A stretch of 64,000 nucleotides of DNA from DATJMJ01 sp035503915 (GTDB lineage Bacteria; Actinomycetota; Acidimicrobiia; Acidimicrobiales; Palsa-688): the NCBI GenBank assembly GCA_035503915.1, contig DATJSU010000054.1:1-64000 (forward strand), written 5' to 3'. This document shows, in pieces, positions 25,731 to 34,591 of this stretch. The notes under the pieces are model-generated. The model saw only the letters and a program-made list of their open reading frames with translations, was not told the DNA's origin and searched no databases. Both the position numbers and the translations under genes were made by a program. Numbering within the stretch: the stretch's first letter is position 1; every line of letters starts with the position of its first letter.

Positions 25731-27632
25731 CTAGCTCACCCGGCCCCCACTGAGCAGGTTGAGCTCAAAGATGCTTTGGGTCATCACGTCTTCACCGGTC
25801 TCGGGCGCGTCCACCATCTCGTCGTCCCCGACATAGATCCCGACGTGGTAGACGTCCGTTGGGGTACCGAAGAATACCAGGTCACCCGGCAGGAGGTCCG
25901 CGATGCTGACCCGTTTGGTGAGGTCGTACTGGTCCTGCGCCGAGTGGGGGAGCATGACGCCGGCTTTCGCCCAGGAGACCATGCTGAGGCCCGAACAGTC
26001 GTAGGTTGCCGGCCCAGCACCCGCCCACTGATAGGGCTTGCCGATCTGCGACTCAGCGAAGGAGACGGCGACCTGCCACCCCGGCGCCGGGGTGTTGGCG
26101 GCTGGAGCAACGCCTGGTGTACCGCCGCCCCCTGCAGAGCTTCCTCCACCACTACCGTCGCCCGGCACGGTGCTCGTAGTCGACGTCGCAGCCGGTCCGG
26201 ACGAAGCCATCGATGTGGTCAACATGCTTGCGAGCGGCGAACCGGTAGTGGAGGCCGAGCTGGTCGCAGGAGGGGCTGAGGTCGTGGTTGCGCCTTCCGA
26301 TAGGCCCGTCGTAGAAGTGGACGGCGCCGTCGAAGTCGAGGTCGATAGAACCGAAGTCGACGTACTCGAGGCAGTCGACGTACTCGAGGCAGCGGCCTTG
26401 TCCGCCGCCGTCGGCACCTCGGCTCCCATAGTCGTCGTTGTGGCCGCCGCCGTTGTCGTTGTGGCCGCCGTTGTCGTTGTGGCCGCCGCCGTCGTTGTGG
26501 CCGCCGCCGTTGTCGTTGTGGCCGCCGCCTCGGTGGCCTGGCTCTTACCGGCCGCCTCGGTAGTCGACGGGGTTGTCGGGGGCACCGTAGGTGTCGACGG
26601 GGACACGTTCGGCGGAGCCGTAGCTAGCGGGGGGGCCGTCACCGGCTGCCACGTGGTGGTCGTCACGACAGAGACGACGGCTGGCAAGGTGGCTGGCGTC
26701 GTGACAGTGATGGGAGCCCCGACCGGCGCGGCGGAGGAGGTCGGAGAGGCGGCCCGGCCGGTCAGGGTGCTTTGGGCGCCCGTCACCGATGTGCGGTTTG
26801 CGCCTGCTGCGGCCGCAGGCAGCTGATGGGAGCTGGCGAGGATCGCTCTCTCCTCTGCAGCTTGGACGGCGAGCTGTTGGCGTTGGACAGCGGCTACGGC
26901 CGCCGCAAGTTGGCCTTTGACGCCTCTTAGGGTCTCCTCCAACGCCGCTTGCTGGGCTGCAGCGGCCCGCCCGTCAATTGCCAGCTGGCCGCGGGCTTGG
27001 CGCACAGCTTTGCGCTGGCGAACCAACGAAACCTCGATTGCCCGGTTCGTACCGAGCGCCGCCTGGTACGCCGATAGGGCCGACTCCTGGTACGTCGCGG
27101 CAGCCTCGGCGTACACGGCGACTACGTACGGCGGCGTGGCGTCTGTAGCAGGCGCCGACAATGAAAGGCCGTCTCCATCGGTATAGGCCGTGATGGCCTC
27201 CGTAACGAGGAACTGCTCGGCGCGGACGAGCTCGGATCTCTCATTAGCGGCCGAAAACTGGAGAGCACTGAGCCGGCTGTCCAGTGCGGCCGAGCTGACC
27301 CCTTCGGCGTCCGCTCGCTCGGCGAGTTTTGCTAGCAAGATCCCCTCAGCCTGGATCTCGGCGGCGACCTCTGCGGCTTTGGACCGGAGCGCGGCGAGGC
27401 GTTCCTGCGCAGCGGCCTTGGCAGACATGGCTACCCTCAGAGAAGCGTTGCCGGGGGTGAGCTGCCCGCTCGCGCTCGCCTGGCCCAGGACGGTGGCGCC
27501 TGCCAACGTGGACGTCATACAGGCGTTCATCACGGCTGCGGCTGCGGCGACCAGCGCGGCCAAACAGGTGCGACCTCTTGCTTTTTGCGTCGCTTTGCGG
27601 GCTAGGAGCTGTCGCAACGCTTCGTCAGCCAA
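25731..27632 (-). CDS. Secreted NlpC/P60 peptidoglycan endopeptidase with coiled coil and low-complexity linker
   Basis: A 633-residue exported wall hydrolase. After a signal segment come Ala-rich coiled-coil helices (about 65-270) like those of RipA/CwlO proteins. A Ser/Thr/Ala/Pro linker follows (about 280-515, including an Ala/Thr-only stretch near 375-405), then the NlpC/P60 domain (518-633). Catalytic Cys546 lies in YDCSGL and His596 in VYHVGIYVG; the third position reads MVDAP. It would cut D-Glu-meso-DAP stem peptides during division. The start is a TTG behind a GGGGCGG. Confidence 0.9.
   Translation of the reverse strand: MADEALRQLLARKATQKARGRTCLAALVAAAAAVMNACMTSTLAGATVLGQASASGQLTPGNASLRVAMSAKAAAQERLAALRSKAAEVAAEIQAEGILLAKLAERADAEGVSSAALDSRLSALQFSAANERSELVRAEQFLVTEAITAYTDGDGLSLSAPATDATPPYVVAVYAEAAATYQESALSAYQAALGTNRAIEVSLVRQRKAVRQARGQLAIDGRAAAAQQAALEETLRGVKGQLAAAVAAVQRQQLAVQAAEERAILASSHQLPAAAAGANRTSVTGAQSTLTGRAASPTSSAAPVGAPITVTTPATLPAVVSVVTTTTWQPVTAPPLATAPPNVSPSTPTVPPTTPSTTEAAGKSQATEAAATTTTAAATTTAAATTTTAATTTTAAATTTTMGAEVPTAADKAAASSTSTASSTSTSVLSTSTSTAPSTSTTGLSEGATTTSAPPATSSASTTGSPLASMLTTSMASSGPAATSTTSTVPGDGSGGGSSAGGGGTPGVAPAANTPAPGWQVAVSFAESQIGKPYQWAGAGPATYDCSGLSMVSWAKAGVMLPHSAQDQYDLTKRVSIADLLPGDLVFFGTPTDVYHVGIYVGDDEMVDAPETGEDVMTQSIFELNLLSGGRVS
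26433..26531. repeat. Low-complexity GTTGTCGTTGTGGCCGCC array in the linker
   Basis: Imperfect tandem repeats of GTTGTCGTTGTGGCC with two or three GCC insertions encode the Ala/Thr-only linker of the NlpC/P60 protein on the minus strand. Such arrays are prone to slippage and length change. Confidence 0.75.
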
Positions 27633-27808
27633 CGCGGTACCGCCCCTGCTCGAACTTAACAGGAGTCACTCTAACAACTTTGGTCACAGCAGGCCAGTGC
27701 CAGCCTGGGTTGCGGGCGGCTAACTTTGCTTCGCGCATTGACAGGTGTGACTGAGAAAGAGGGCTGCATGGTGGAGGACCCGATGGGCTGTTCGTCGGCC
27801 TGCCCGCC

Positions 27809-28846
27809 ATGAAGTTGACCCCGGGGCCGCGCTCGGCTCGTGGCGCTCTTCTGCGGGGTGCCCATGGGGAGAGCCCGCTCCCGCAGGCAGTGCGCGTCCT
27901 ATCGATAGATGGTGGGGGTGTGAGAGGCTTGGTGCCCGCGATCGTCCTGGCGGAGATCGAGGCACGAACGGGGAAACCCCTGGTGGAGCTCTTTGACATA
28001 GTGGCTGGGGCCTCCACCGGGTCGGTGCTCGCTCTCGGGCTCGCCGTGCCCGGTGCCGACGGGGGCGCCCCCAGGTGGCGGGCAAGCGACGGGGTCGAGA
28101 TCTACAAAGCCCGTCTAAGCGAAGTGTTCGGGAGGTCCCCCTGGCAAGCGGTCGCCGGAGTGGGCAGCCTCCTCCACGAAAAGTACGACGAGGGCCCGTT
28201 GGAAGCCTTGCTCGAGCACTACTTCGGCGAGGCCCGCCTTTCGGAGGCTTTGACCAACGTCATAGTGCCCGCCTACGACCTGGTGAGCGGGGACGTGCTC
28301 CTCTTTGACACCGACCGCGCAAAGCGAGACTCGGCTCTGGACGTCCCCATGCGGCTCGTGGTCCGCGGCGCGACGGCAGCGCCGACGTACTTCGAGCCCG
28401 AGCGTATCGGCCCCCCGGTCGTTGTCGACGAGCGCCTCGTGGTCGACGGCGGGATATTTGCCAACAACCCGGCAGTCTGCGGCTTCATGCAGGCCCAGCA
28501 GCGCTACCCGGGATGCGACGTGGTCATGGTCTCACTGGGGACCGGCTCGGCCACCCGTTCACTACGGCTGGAAGAAGTGAAGTCCTGGGGTCTCGCCCAC
28601 TGGGCGCGCCCGTTGCTGAACATCGTCCTCTCGAGCGCGAGCCAGGCCACGGACCACCACCTGCGGTCCCTGCTCGGTGAGCAACGGTACTTCCGCTTCG
28701 ACCCCGAGCTCGACATCCACGGGTGCAGCCGCCGCCTCGACGACGCGTCAGAGGCGAACATTGCTGCCCTCGAGAGGTCCGCCTCCGCGCTCGTAAGAGC
28801 TGCCTCTGCGGACCTCGACCGGGCTTGCGAGCTCCTCGAGCGGTAG
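27809..28846 (+). CDS. Patatin-like phospholipase
   Basis: A 345-residue soluble lipid hydrolase. It has the oxyanion loop DGGGVRG (34-40), the nucleophile elbow GASTGS with Ser69, and the catalytic Asp213 in VDGGIFANNP. The CBASS effector CapV and related bacterial patatins share this core. No cyclase, Cap2/Cap3 or other defence gene is adjacent, so a housekeeping phospholipase is more likely. No signal peptide or helix is visible. It is divergent from the NlpC/P60 gene and runs 18 bp before fumarase, so the two may be co-transcribed. Confidence 0.88.
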   Translation: MKLTPGPRSARGALLRGAHGESPLPQAVRVLSIDGGGVRGLVPAIVLAEIEARTGKPLVELFDIVAGASTGSVLALGLAVPGADGGAPRWRASDGVEIYKARLSEVFGRSPWQAVAGVGSLLHEKYDEGPLEALLEHYFGEARLSEALTNVIVPAYDLVSGDVLLFDTDRAKRDSALDVPMRLVVRGATAAPTYFEPERIGPPVVVDERLVVDGGIFANNPAVCGFMQAQQRYPGCDVVMVSLGTGSATRSLRLEEVKSWGLAHWARPLLNIVLSSASQATDHHLRSLLGEQRYFRFDPELDIHGCSRRLDDASEANIAALERSASALVRAASADLDRACELLER

Positions 28847-28864
28847 TGGAGTAACTTGCAGCCG

Positions 28865-30316
28865 ATGGGCAAAGCGGACAACAGTGCTCCGGCCTCAGGT
28901 GCAGAGCTGGGCGAGGGGGGCCGGGTAGGCAGCAAGGGTCGTTTTCGGGTTGAGCACGACTCGATGGGCGAAGTGCGCGTGCCTGCTGCGGCCAAATGGC
29001 AGGCGCAGACCCAACGAGCCGTCGAGAACTTCCCCGTGTCGGGCCAACGGATCGAACCTTCCCTTGTGCGGGCGCTCGCTCTCCTAAAGCGGGCCGCCGC
29101 ACTGGAGAATGCTCGCCTGGGGATCGTCAAGACCGAAGTTGCCGAAGCTGTCGCCGCCGCAGCCGAGGAAGTCGCCGAGGGCAAATGGGCCGACGAGTTC
29201 CCGCTTGACGTTTTCCAAACGGGTTCGGGGACCTCTTCCAACATGAACATGAACGAAGTCCTCGCCACCCTTGCCGGCGAGCGGCTCGGGCGCCGCGTCC
29301 ACCCGAACGACGAGGTCAACGCGTCTCAGTCTTCTAACGACATGTTCCCCTCGGCGATCCATGTCGCTGCTACTGAGGGCATTACGAAACAGCTCGTCCC
29401 CTCTCTTTGGCACCTAGCCCACGCACTGCACGAGAAGTCCGTGCTTTTTGCGGGAGTGGTCAAGGCTGGCCGGACGCACCTGATGGACGCAACCCCGGTC
29501 ACCCTCGGGCAGGAAATGGGTGGTTATGCGGCGGCCGTCGAGCACGGCGTGGAACGCTTGGGGGCTTGCCTCCCTCGCGTCGGCGAGCTCCCCCTCGGTG
29601 GCACCGCGGTCGGCACCGGGCTGAACGCTCCTCCTGGCTTTGCCAGCGCGGTGATAGCGCGGCTCGCGAGCGAGCTCGACCTCCCTCTCCGCGAAGCTCG
29701 GGACCATTTCGAAGCCCAAGGCTCACGAGATGCTTTGGTTGAAGCAGCTGGAGCCATCCGGACTGTTGCAATCTCTCTCTATAAATGCGCCACCGACCTC
29801 CGTTGGATGGGGAGCGGGCCGAGGGCAGGTTTAGGAGAGGTCCGCATACCCGACCTTCAACCGGGGAGCTCCATAATGCCTGGGAAAGTGAACCCTGTTT
29901 TGCCAGAGGCCGTCTCCCAGGTGGTAGCCCAGGTTGTCGGCAACGACGCCTCCATTGCCTTCGCGGGAGCCGCTGGCAATTTCGAGCTCAACGTGATGTT
30001 GCCGGTCATGGCGGCAAACCTCTTGCAGTCAGTACGGATCTTGGCCAACGTGAGCCGCCTTTTTGCAGACCGCTGCGTCGCAGGCTTGGAAGCCGATGTC
30101 GAGCGTTGCCGCACTTACGCGCTTTCCTCGCCAGCGATCGCGACGGCATTGAACCCTTACATTGGGTACGAAAATGCAGCGAAGGTGGTAAAGCAAGCAC
30201 TTGCCACAGGAAAAGACCTTCGTACGGTCGTGCTCGAGAACAACCTGCTGAGCGAAGAGGAGGTTGACCGCGCGCTGGACGTCGAGGCGATGACAAGGGG
30301 CGGAATAGTCAAGTGA
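28865..30316 (+). CDS. fumC: Fumarate hydratase, class II
   Basis: A 483-residue fumarase C catalysing fumarate to malate in the TCA cycle. Signatures are GSGTSSNMN (120-128), the S-S-N-D-M-F-P block (156-162), KAGRTHLMDATP (200-211) and the superfamily signature GSSIMPGKVNP (334-344). Normal members start close to the E-H-D-S/T-M-G-E-V motif (30-36), so the first 25 residues are an extension. I start at ATG 28865, 11 bp after GGAG. A TTG nine bases earlier and an ATG at 28964 are alternatives. Its end overlaps the DUF2269 gene by GTGA. Confidence 0.95.
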   Translation: MGKADNSAPASGAELGEGGRVGSKGRFRVEHDSMGEVRVPAAAKWQAQTQRAVENFPVSGQRIEPSLVRALALLKRAAALENARLGIVKTEVAEAVAAAAEEVAEGKWADEFPLDVFQTGSGTSSNMNMNEVLATLAGERLGRRVHPNDEVNASQSSNDMFPSAIHVAATEGITKQLVPSLWHLAHALHEKSVLFAGVVKAGRTHLMDATPVTLGQEMGGYAAAVEHGVERLGACLPRVGELPLGGTAVGTGLNAPPGFASAVIARLASELDLPLREARDHFEAQGSRDALVEAAGAIRTVAISLYKCATDLRWMGSGPRAGLGEVRIPDLQPGSSIMPGKVNPVLPEAVSQVVAQVVGNDASIAFAGAAGNFELNVMLPVMAANLLQSVRILANVSRLFADRCVAGLEADVERCRTYALSSPAIATALNPYIGYENAAKVVKQALATGKDLRTVVLENNLLSEEEVDRALDVEAMTRGGIVK

Positions 30317-30858
30317 CCGCCGCCCCCTTGGGCCCTGCGCTAGTTGCGGATGCTGCGACGGCGCCGGGAGGTTGGGGCTACCATTTGCTCGTCCTGCTGC
30401 ACATTATTTGTGCGGTCGGCGGTTTTGGTGCCGTCGCTTACCGAGCGTTCGTGCTCGACCTGGCGCGCCGAAGGAGCGATGCCGCGGCCGCGGGGGCGCT
30501 CGGGGTCTACGGGCAGGTCGGGCAAGTGGGGGAGGCGCTCATTTACGGCACGGCGGTCTTTGGTATTGCAGCTGTCGGAGTGAGCGGCGACCACAGGTAT
30601 TTTGACAGAACCTGGGTGATCGCGGCGCTTGCCGTCTATGTCGTCATGTTGGGGTTGCTCCATGGTCTGGTCCGCCCCGCTGAGCGACGCTACCGGGCTG
30701 TTTTGGTGGAGCTGGCGAACCTTCCGGGCATGAAACCGCCGGCCCGCCCACCTCAGCTCGATGAGCTCGGCGCGCTTCGGCGCCGTGTAGGCCTTGGTAT
30801 GGGCCTATTCAACCTTTGCCTGCTCGGGGCTCTCTATCTGATGGTGTTCAAACCGTGA
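30313..30858 (+). CDS. DUF2269-like integral membrane protein
   Basis: A 181-residue protein with four hydrophobic helices: HLLVLLHIICAVGGFGAVAY, the segment around EALIYGTAVFGIAAVGV, VIAALAVYVVMLGLLHGLV, and a final one at GLFNLCLLGALYLMVF. A conserved-looking H-x-x-x-A/C in helix 1 resembles DUF2269 proteins, whose function is unknown. The GTG start is inside the fumC stop, so it is translationally coupled to fumarase. It converges on the BrkB-like gene with an 11-bp overlap. Confidence 0.75.
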   Translation: MTAAPLGPALVADAATAPGGWGYHLLVLLHIICAVGGFGAVAYRAFVLDLARRRSDAAAAGALGVYGQVGQVGEALIYGTAVFGIAAVGVSGDHRYFDRTWVIAALAVYVVMLGLLHGLVRPAERRYRAVLVELANLPGMKPPARPPQLDELGALRRRVGLGMGLFNLCLLGALYLMVFKP

Positions 30859-31816
30859 TGTCACCTTCAAGTACGACCTCCACGGTCTCTTCGGGCCAGC
30901 GCCGGCCCTGCCTGGCCTGGGCCGCCATGGCACGCTTATCTGCTTCAGTGAGCGGAGGTTGCACGATCGCTCGCGGCCAAAGACGGCGCGCCAGGACCAC
31001 GTTGAGCTCCGCCGCGTAAACCGTTACCCGCACAATTAAGTAGACCCACGCCAATAACCCGAGCACTATCCCGAACAAGCCGTAAACAGCGCTGTCGTTG
31101 TGGAGGTAGTGGCCAACGACAAAGCCGCCAAAGGACTGCAAGGCCGTCCAAGCGGTGCCGGCGAGGAGGGCGCCGGGCCAGAGGCTTTTGATAGCCACAT
31201 CGTGGGGGGTGAGGACTCGAAAAGCGAAGAGGTACTCGCCGAAGTTCAGGATGAACGAAAGCACCCCGCCTATGGCCGCCAAGAGCAGCGAGCCTTTTGC
31301 AGTCGGCCCCGCAGCAGCCAAGAAGGTGCTCGCAAGGAGCCCAACCCCAAGCACGAGCAGGAAGGCCAAGCTGCGGCCGAGCCGCTTCATGTAGTTGGGC
31401 CGCTGCGGGCGAGGTAGGTCCCACACCTGTTCCATCGTGAAGATGCCGTTCTGCGCCACCCCGAGGGATCCCCAAACGAGGCCTAAGGTACCGATGACCA
31501 GACCGGCTGCGCTGTTCCGGTGAAGCGCCTGTATGTTGCTCGCGAGATGGTCCCCGATGATCGGGAAGCTGTTGAGCGTTGAGGAGAGCACATCGTTCCG
31601 CAGGCCGTTGTCATTGGCCAGGACGATGCCAAGGATCGTGACCAAGAGCAAGAAGAGCGGGAAGATCGCACCGAACGCCGAGAGCGTCAGGCTGCTGGTG
31701 AGGACGCCAGCGTTGTCGTCGGCGTACTTCTTTATGACCCCGTAGATGACCGACGACACTTTGTGCCCCTGTTGGAAGGCGTCGAGGCTGCGTATGGCGC
31801 GCTCGATAGGGTTCAT
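30848..31816 (-). CDS. YihY/BrkB-family membrane protein
   Basis: A 322-residue membrane protein with six helices in the YihY/BrkB layout. The amphipathic N-terminus (YADDNAGVLTSSLTLSAFGA) leads into helix 1. A G-x-x-x-x-x-W-x-S-x-G-V segment follows (LVWGSLGVAQNGI). The C-terminal hairpin reads LLAWVYLIVRVTVYAAELN, where the family has W-x-Y-x-x-x-x-x-x-x-x-G-A-E. Formerly called RNase BN by mistake; the true function is unknown. It is divergent from the Oat2-like gene. Confidence 0.88.
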   Translation of the reverse strand: MNPIERAIRSLDAFQQGHKVSSVIYGVIKKYADDNAGVLTSSLTLSAFGAIFPLFLLLVTILGIVLANDNGLRNDVLSSTLNSFPIIGDHLASNIQALHRNSAAGLVIGTLGLVWGSLGVAQNGIFTMEQVWDLPRPQRPNYMKRLGRSLAFLLVLGVGLLASTFLAAAGPTAKGSLLLAAIGGVLSFILNFGEYLFAFRVLTPHDVAIKSLWPGALLAGTAWTALQSFGGFVVGHYLHNDSAVYGLFGIVLGLLAWVYLIVRVTVYAAELNVVLARRLWPRAIVQPPLTEADKRAMAAQARQGRRWPEETVEVVLEGDITV

Positions 31817-31888
31817 CGCGAGCTCCTTGGTCCGGGCCCTGCCGGTGCGGGCGCAGTCATGCTTCGGCTGGCGCGATCATCTAGGACC

Positions 31889-33058
31889 ATGTTCGTAGTC
31901 ACAGGTGATGCCGTTGCTGTCCCGCGCAGCTTTGTCACTTACGCCGGCAATGTCGGGATCAAAGATGCGAGCCCCGACCTTGCGATCGTGGCGAGCGAGC
32001 TCCCGTGCACTGCCGACGGGGTCTTTACGAAGTCGCTTTTTGCTGGCCCCAGTGTCCTTCTTTGCCGTCGCCACCTCGAAGAGGGTTCGGCGCGGGCCAT
32101 TGTCACGGTGTCCAAGAACGCCAACGTCGCTACAGGTGCCGACGGCGAGCGCGACGCCGCCGAGCTCGCCTCTCTCGCCGCCGGCGCGATTGGGTGCGAT
32201 GCCGGCGACGTGCTGGTTGCCTCCACGGGTGTGATAGGACGGCGTTACCCGATGGAAAGGTTGCGCGCTCATTTCCAAATCTTCAATATGCCCACAACCG
32301 CCGATTTTCCCTCATTCGCAAGAGCGATCATGACTACTGACACTCGCCCCAAGCTCGCGAGCGCTCGCGCCGGGGAGGCGACCGTCACCGGCGTCGCCAA
32401 GGGGTCGGGCATGATCGAGCCCGACATGGCAACCCTCCTAGGGTATGTGTTCACGGACGCGGCCGTGCCGAGAGCAGCCCTCGTGGGGATGTTCAGGCGG
32501 GCCGTGGACAGCACGTTCAATTGCCTTTCTATCGATACAGACACTTCAACCTCGGATTCAGTCATCGTCCTGGCGAACGGGGCCGCCGGTCCTGTCGACA
32601 GCGAGGAGCTCGAACGGGCGGTCCATGCGGTCTGCCGCTCCCTCACCCTGCAGTTGGCGGCAGACGGCGAGGGCGCAACAAGGGTCATCCAAGTCAACGT
32701 GCGGAGCGCCCGTGATGCACGCCAGGCCAAGCGTGTAGCAAAGGCGGTGGTCAATTCGCCCTTGGTGAAGTGCGCCGTCCATGGTGCTGACCCCAACTGG
32801 GGCAGAGTGGTCATGGCGATCGGCAAATGCTGGCAAGACCAAGACATCAAAGCAGACCAAGTGTCGGTCAGCTTCGGGCGCTTCGAGGTCTACCCCCGGC
32901 CCCTGGACGAGGCGGATTTGGGCAGGTTGGGCGAGATCATGAGCTCGGACATGGTAGAGATCGATATACGACTTGCGACGGGGCAAGCAGAGGCGACCGT
33001 GTGGGGGTGCGACTTATCCAGCGACTACGTGCATATCAACGCTGACTACACCACATGA
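31889..33058 (+). CDS. Ornithine/glutamate N-acetyltransferase, Oat2-like ArgJ family
   Basis: A 389-residue ArgJ-fold enzyme that transfers acetyl from N-acetylornithine to glutamate and self-cleaves before a Thr. The cleavage signature is AKGSGMIEPDMATLL, with nucleophile Thr182. Other blocks are STGVIGRRYPMERL (112-125), MTTDTRPK (148-155), SIDTDTSTSDS, HGADPNWGRVVMAIGKC and a C-terminal NADYTT. These agree better with the Oat2 enzyme of the clavulanic-acid cluster than with the usual ArgJ (which has FNRITVDGDTSTND), as I recall those sequences. No other arginine gene is adjacent. I start at ATG 31889 after AGGA; ATG 31859 is an alternative. It overlaps the next gene by ATGA. Confidence 0.85.
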   Translation: MFVVTGDAVAVPRSFVTYAGNVGIKDASPDLAIVASELPCTADGVFTKSLFAGPSVLLCRRHLEEGSARAIVTVSKNANVATGADGERDAAELASLAAGAIGCDAGDVLVASTGVIGRRYPMERLRAHFQIFNMPTTADFPSFARAIMTTDTRPKLASARAGEATVTGVAKGSGMIEPDMATLLGYVFTDAAVPRAALVGMFRRAVDSTFNCLSIDTDTSTSDSVIVLANGAAGPVDSEELERAVHAVCRSLTLQLAADGEGATRVIQVNVRSARDARQAKRVAKAVVNSPLVKCAVHGADPNWGRVVMAIGKCWQDQDIKADQVSVSFGRFEVYPRPLDEADLGRLGEIMSSDMVEIDIRLATGQAEATVWGCDLSSDYVHINADYTT

Positions 33059-33771
33059 GCCCCCACCCCCTCGAGGCTCTCCGTTACATATCCCGCTCGT
33101 GGCAGGCCGGCGACGATTTCCCGGCGCAGGAGGCTGCCTCGGTCCTCGCCGACCTGGCTGGCGAGAACCCGGCGAGCCTTCTCCAAGCCTGCCGCCGGCT
33201 CATTGAGCACTTCCCAGCGTCAGGGACTGTGTGGTGGCTGTCCGCCCGCGCCCTTGCGGCGCCCGACCCTGTCGGAGGTATCTGGGAGGCCGCCCGCGAG
33301 CTCGCCGACGACCCAACGACCCGCCATCTGGCGCAGGCTCTCCCAAGCGGTACCCGGCTCGCTCTTGCCGGCCGAGGCGGGTACCGCGCGGCTCCTGCGG
33401 GCAAGCGTCAGGGCGCCAGCCGGGACGAGAAGCTTTCGGGCGACGACCTGGTTGTCCTGCGGGCATTGGCAGCGACGCCTGGTCAGGTGCTCGTGAGCCG
33501 CCGAGCCGCCCGCGCCGCTCAGGGGGCCGCCGCCAAAAAGGCCACGAAGGCCACGGGACAAGTCTGGGCCGTCGTCGAGCGCGGGGCCCTCTTGCCGCTG
33601 CCTCTTTGGCGGCAGCTCCTAGCCCGCGTGGGGGGGACCGTGCAGGCTGACGTTGTTGAGGCGGGCGACCTCACGGCCTGCATCTGCGATGCCGGCAAGT
33701 TGCCGCCCGGCGAAGCTCTCTCGAGCCCGACGTGCGCACCGGTTGCCGAACTACTCGGCTGGAAGGGTTGA
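33055..33771 (+). CDS. Actinobacterial conserved hypothetical, coupled to the Oat2-like gene
   Basis: A 238-residue soluble protein starting inside the stop of the acetyltransferase gene. It has an N-terminal helical part (LEALRYISRSWQAGDDFP), an Ala/Lys-rich middle (RRAARAAQGAAAKKATKATG) and a conserved-looking C-terminal block (VEAGDLTACICDAGKLPPGE, then a Cys and ELLGWKG). I recognise it only as a conserved actinobacterial protein of unknown function. It converges on the methyltransferase gene with a 21-bp overlap. Confidence 0.65.
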   Translation: MSPHPLEALRYISRSWQAGDDFPAQEAASVLADLAGENPASLLQACRRLIEHFPASGTVWWLSARALAAPDPVGGIWEAARELADDPTTRHLAQALPSGTRLALAGRGGYRAAPAGKRQGASRDEKLSGDDLVVLRALAATPGQVLVSRRAARAAQGAAAKKATKATGQVWAVVERGALLPLPLWRQLLARVGGTVQADVVEAGDLTACICDAGKLPPGEALSSPTCAPVAELLGWKG

Positions 33772-34422
33772 CAGCACCGGTCTGCGGGCCATCACTGTCA
33801 CCAGGGGTGGCAAGACCACGGCGTCGTCCCCCGGGTCGACGCCGGTTAGGTCCTCGAGGTAGCGCGCCACGGCCCCCGCTCCCGCACCGGCCTGGGCTTC
33901 GGCCCAGGTGTCGGTGAGCTCGAAGCCCACGCGCTTAGCAAGTGCAGGTAGCTGAGCCCCTATGTCCGGGTGGCGCGCCGAAGGCATGGAGAGGGGAGCC
34001 CCATCGACCCGACCGGCGCTCGTGATGGGTTCCTGGGCGACTAGCCAACCGCCCGGGCGGGTCACTGTAGCCATCCTCCTCAGCACGCGCAGTGGGTCAA
34101 GGACGTGCATAAGCAGGAACCGGCAGTAGGTGAGGTCGACTTCCTCGGGGAGCACCAGGTCCTCTGCGGCTTGTGTGATAGCAACAACCTGCGCCCCACC
34201 GGCCCCGGCCGCGGCCTCGGCCACCTCGTCGCGCCGCGAGGGGTCTATGTCCACGGCGTACACGCGCCCGTTCGGGCCGACGAGACCGGCTAGGGCAACG
34301 GTCACGTCCCCACCCCCCGCGCCTACGTCGGCACAGCGCCAGCCTGCGCCGAGGCCAAGGCGGTTGAGCGCCGTCTCGAGCGGCCTGCGGTAAACGTCGT
34401 TGCGGAGGTCGAGCTCGCGCAC
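33751..34422 (-). CDS. Class I SAM-dependent methyltransferase
   Basis: A 223-residue methyltransferase if started at GTG 34422 (RELDLRNDVYRRP). Motif I, the SAM-binding loop, is CADVGAGGGDV. The acidic end of strand 2 is VYAVDIDPSRRDE, motif IV is DLTYCRFLLMHV and motif post-I follows normally; TRPGGWLVAQEP is the usual strand 5 entry. The substrate is unknown. It is divergent from the FtsH-like gene, with a perfect palindrome between them. An open frame extends further upstream but is antisense to the promoter region. Confidence 0.85.
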   Translation of the reverse strand: MRELDLRNDVYRRPLETALNRLGLGAGWRCADVGAGGGDVTVALAGLVGPNGRVYAVDIDPSRRDEVAEAAAGAGGAQVVAITQAAEDLVLPEEVDLTYCRFLLMHVLDPLRVLRRMATVTRPGGWLVAQEPITSAGRVDGAPLSMPSARHPDIGAQLPALAKRVGFELTDTWAEAQAGAGAGAVARYLEDLTGVDPGDDAVVLPPLVTVMARRPVLSTLPAE

Positions 34423-34477
34423 CCTGCGAGACCTTATCGTCCCAGGGGCGACAAAGAAGCAAAATACGGCGGGATTT

Positions 34478-34499
34478 TTGCCACTCATCGTAGTGGCAA
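34478..34499. promoter_or_regulatory. Perfect palindrome between divergent methyltransferase and FtsH-like genes
   Basis: TTGCCACT-N6-AGTGGCAA, 8-bp arms in a short AT-rich stretch (34460-34510). It lies 56 bp from the methyltransferase start and 93 bp from the protease start. The spacing suits an operator for a dimeric regulator controlling both genes. The flanking T-run is on the wrong side for a terminator of either gene. Confidence 0.55.
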
Positions 34500-34591
34500 T
34501 CGCGCAATACGGAGCCCTAGAAGTTTCCTCGGGGATCTCGAGCCTTAGACTCCCCGAAGTCAGCCCTTGGGCCGGATTGGAGGAACAAGCG

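Noticed and set aside
27809..30316. A CBASS defence operon around the patatin gene
   Set aside because: The neighbour is fumarase; no CD-NTase, Cap2/Cap3 or sensor gene is present.
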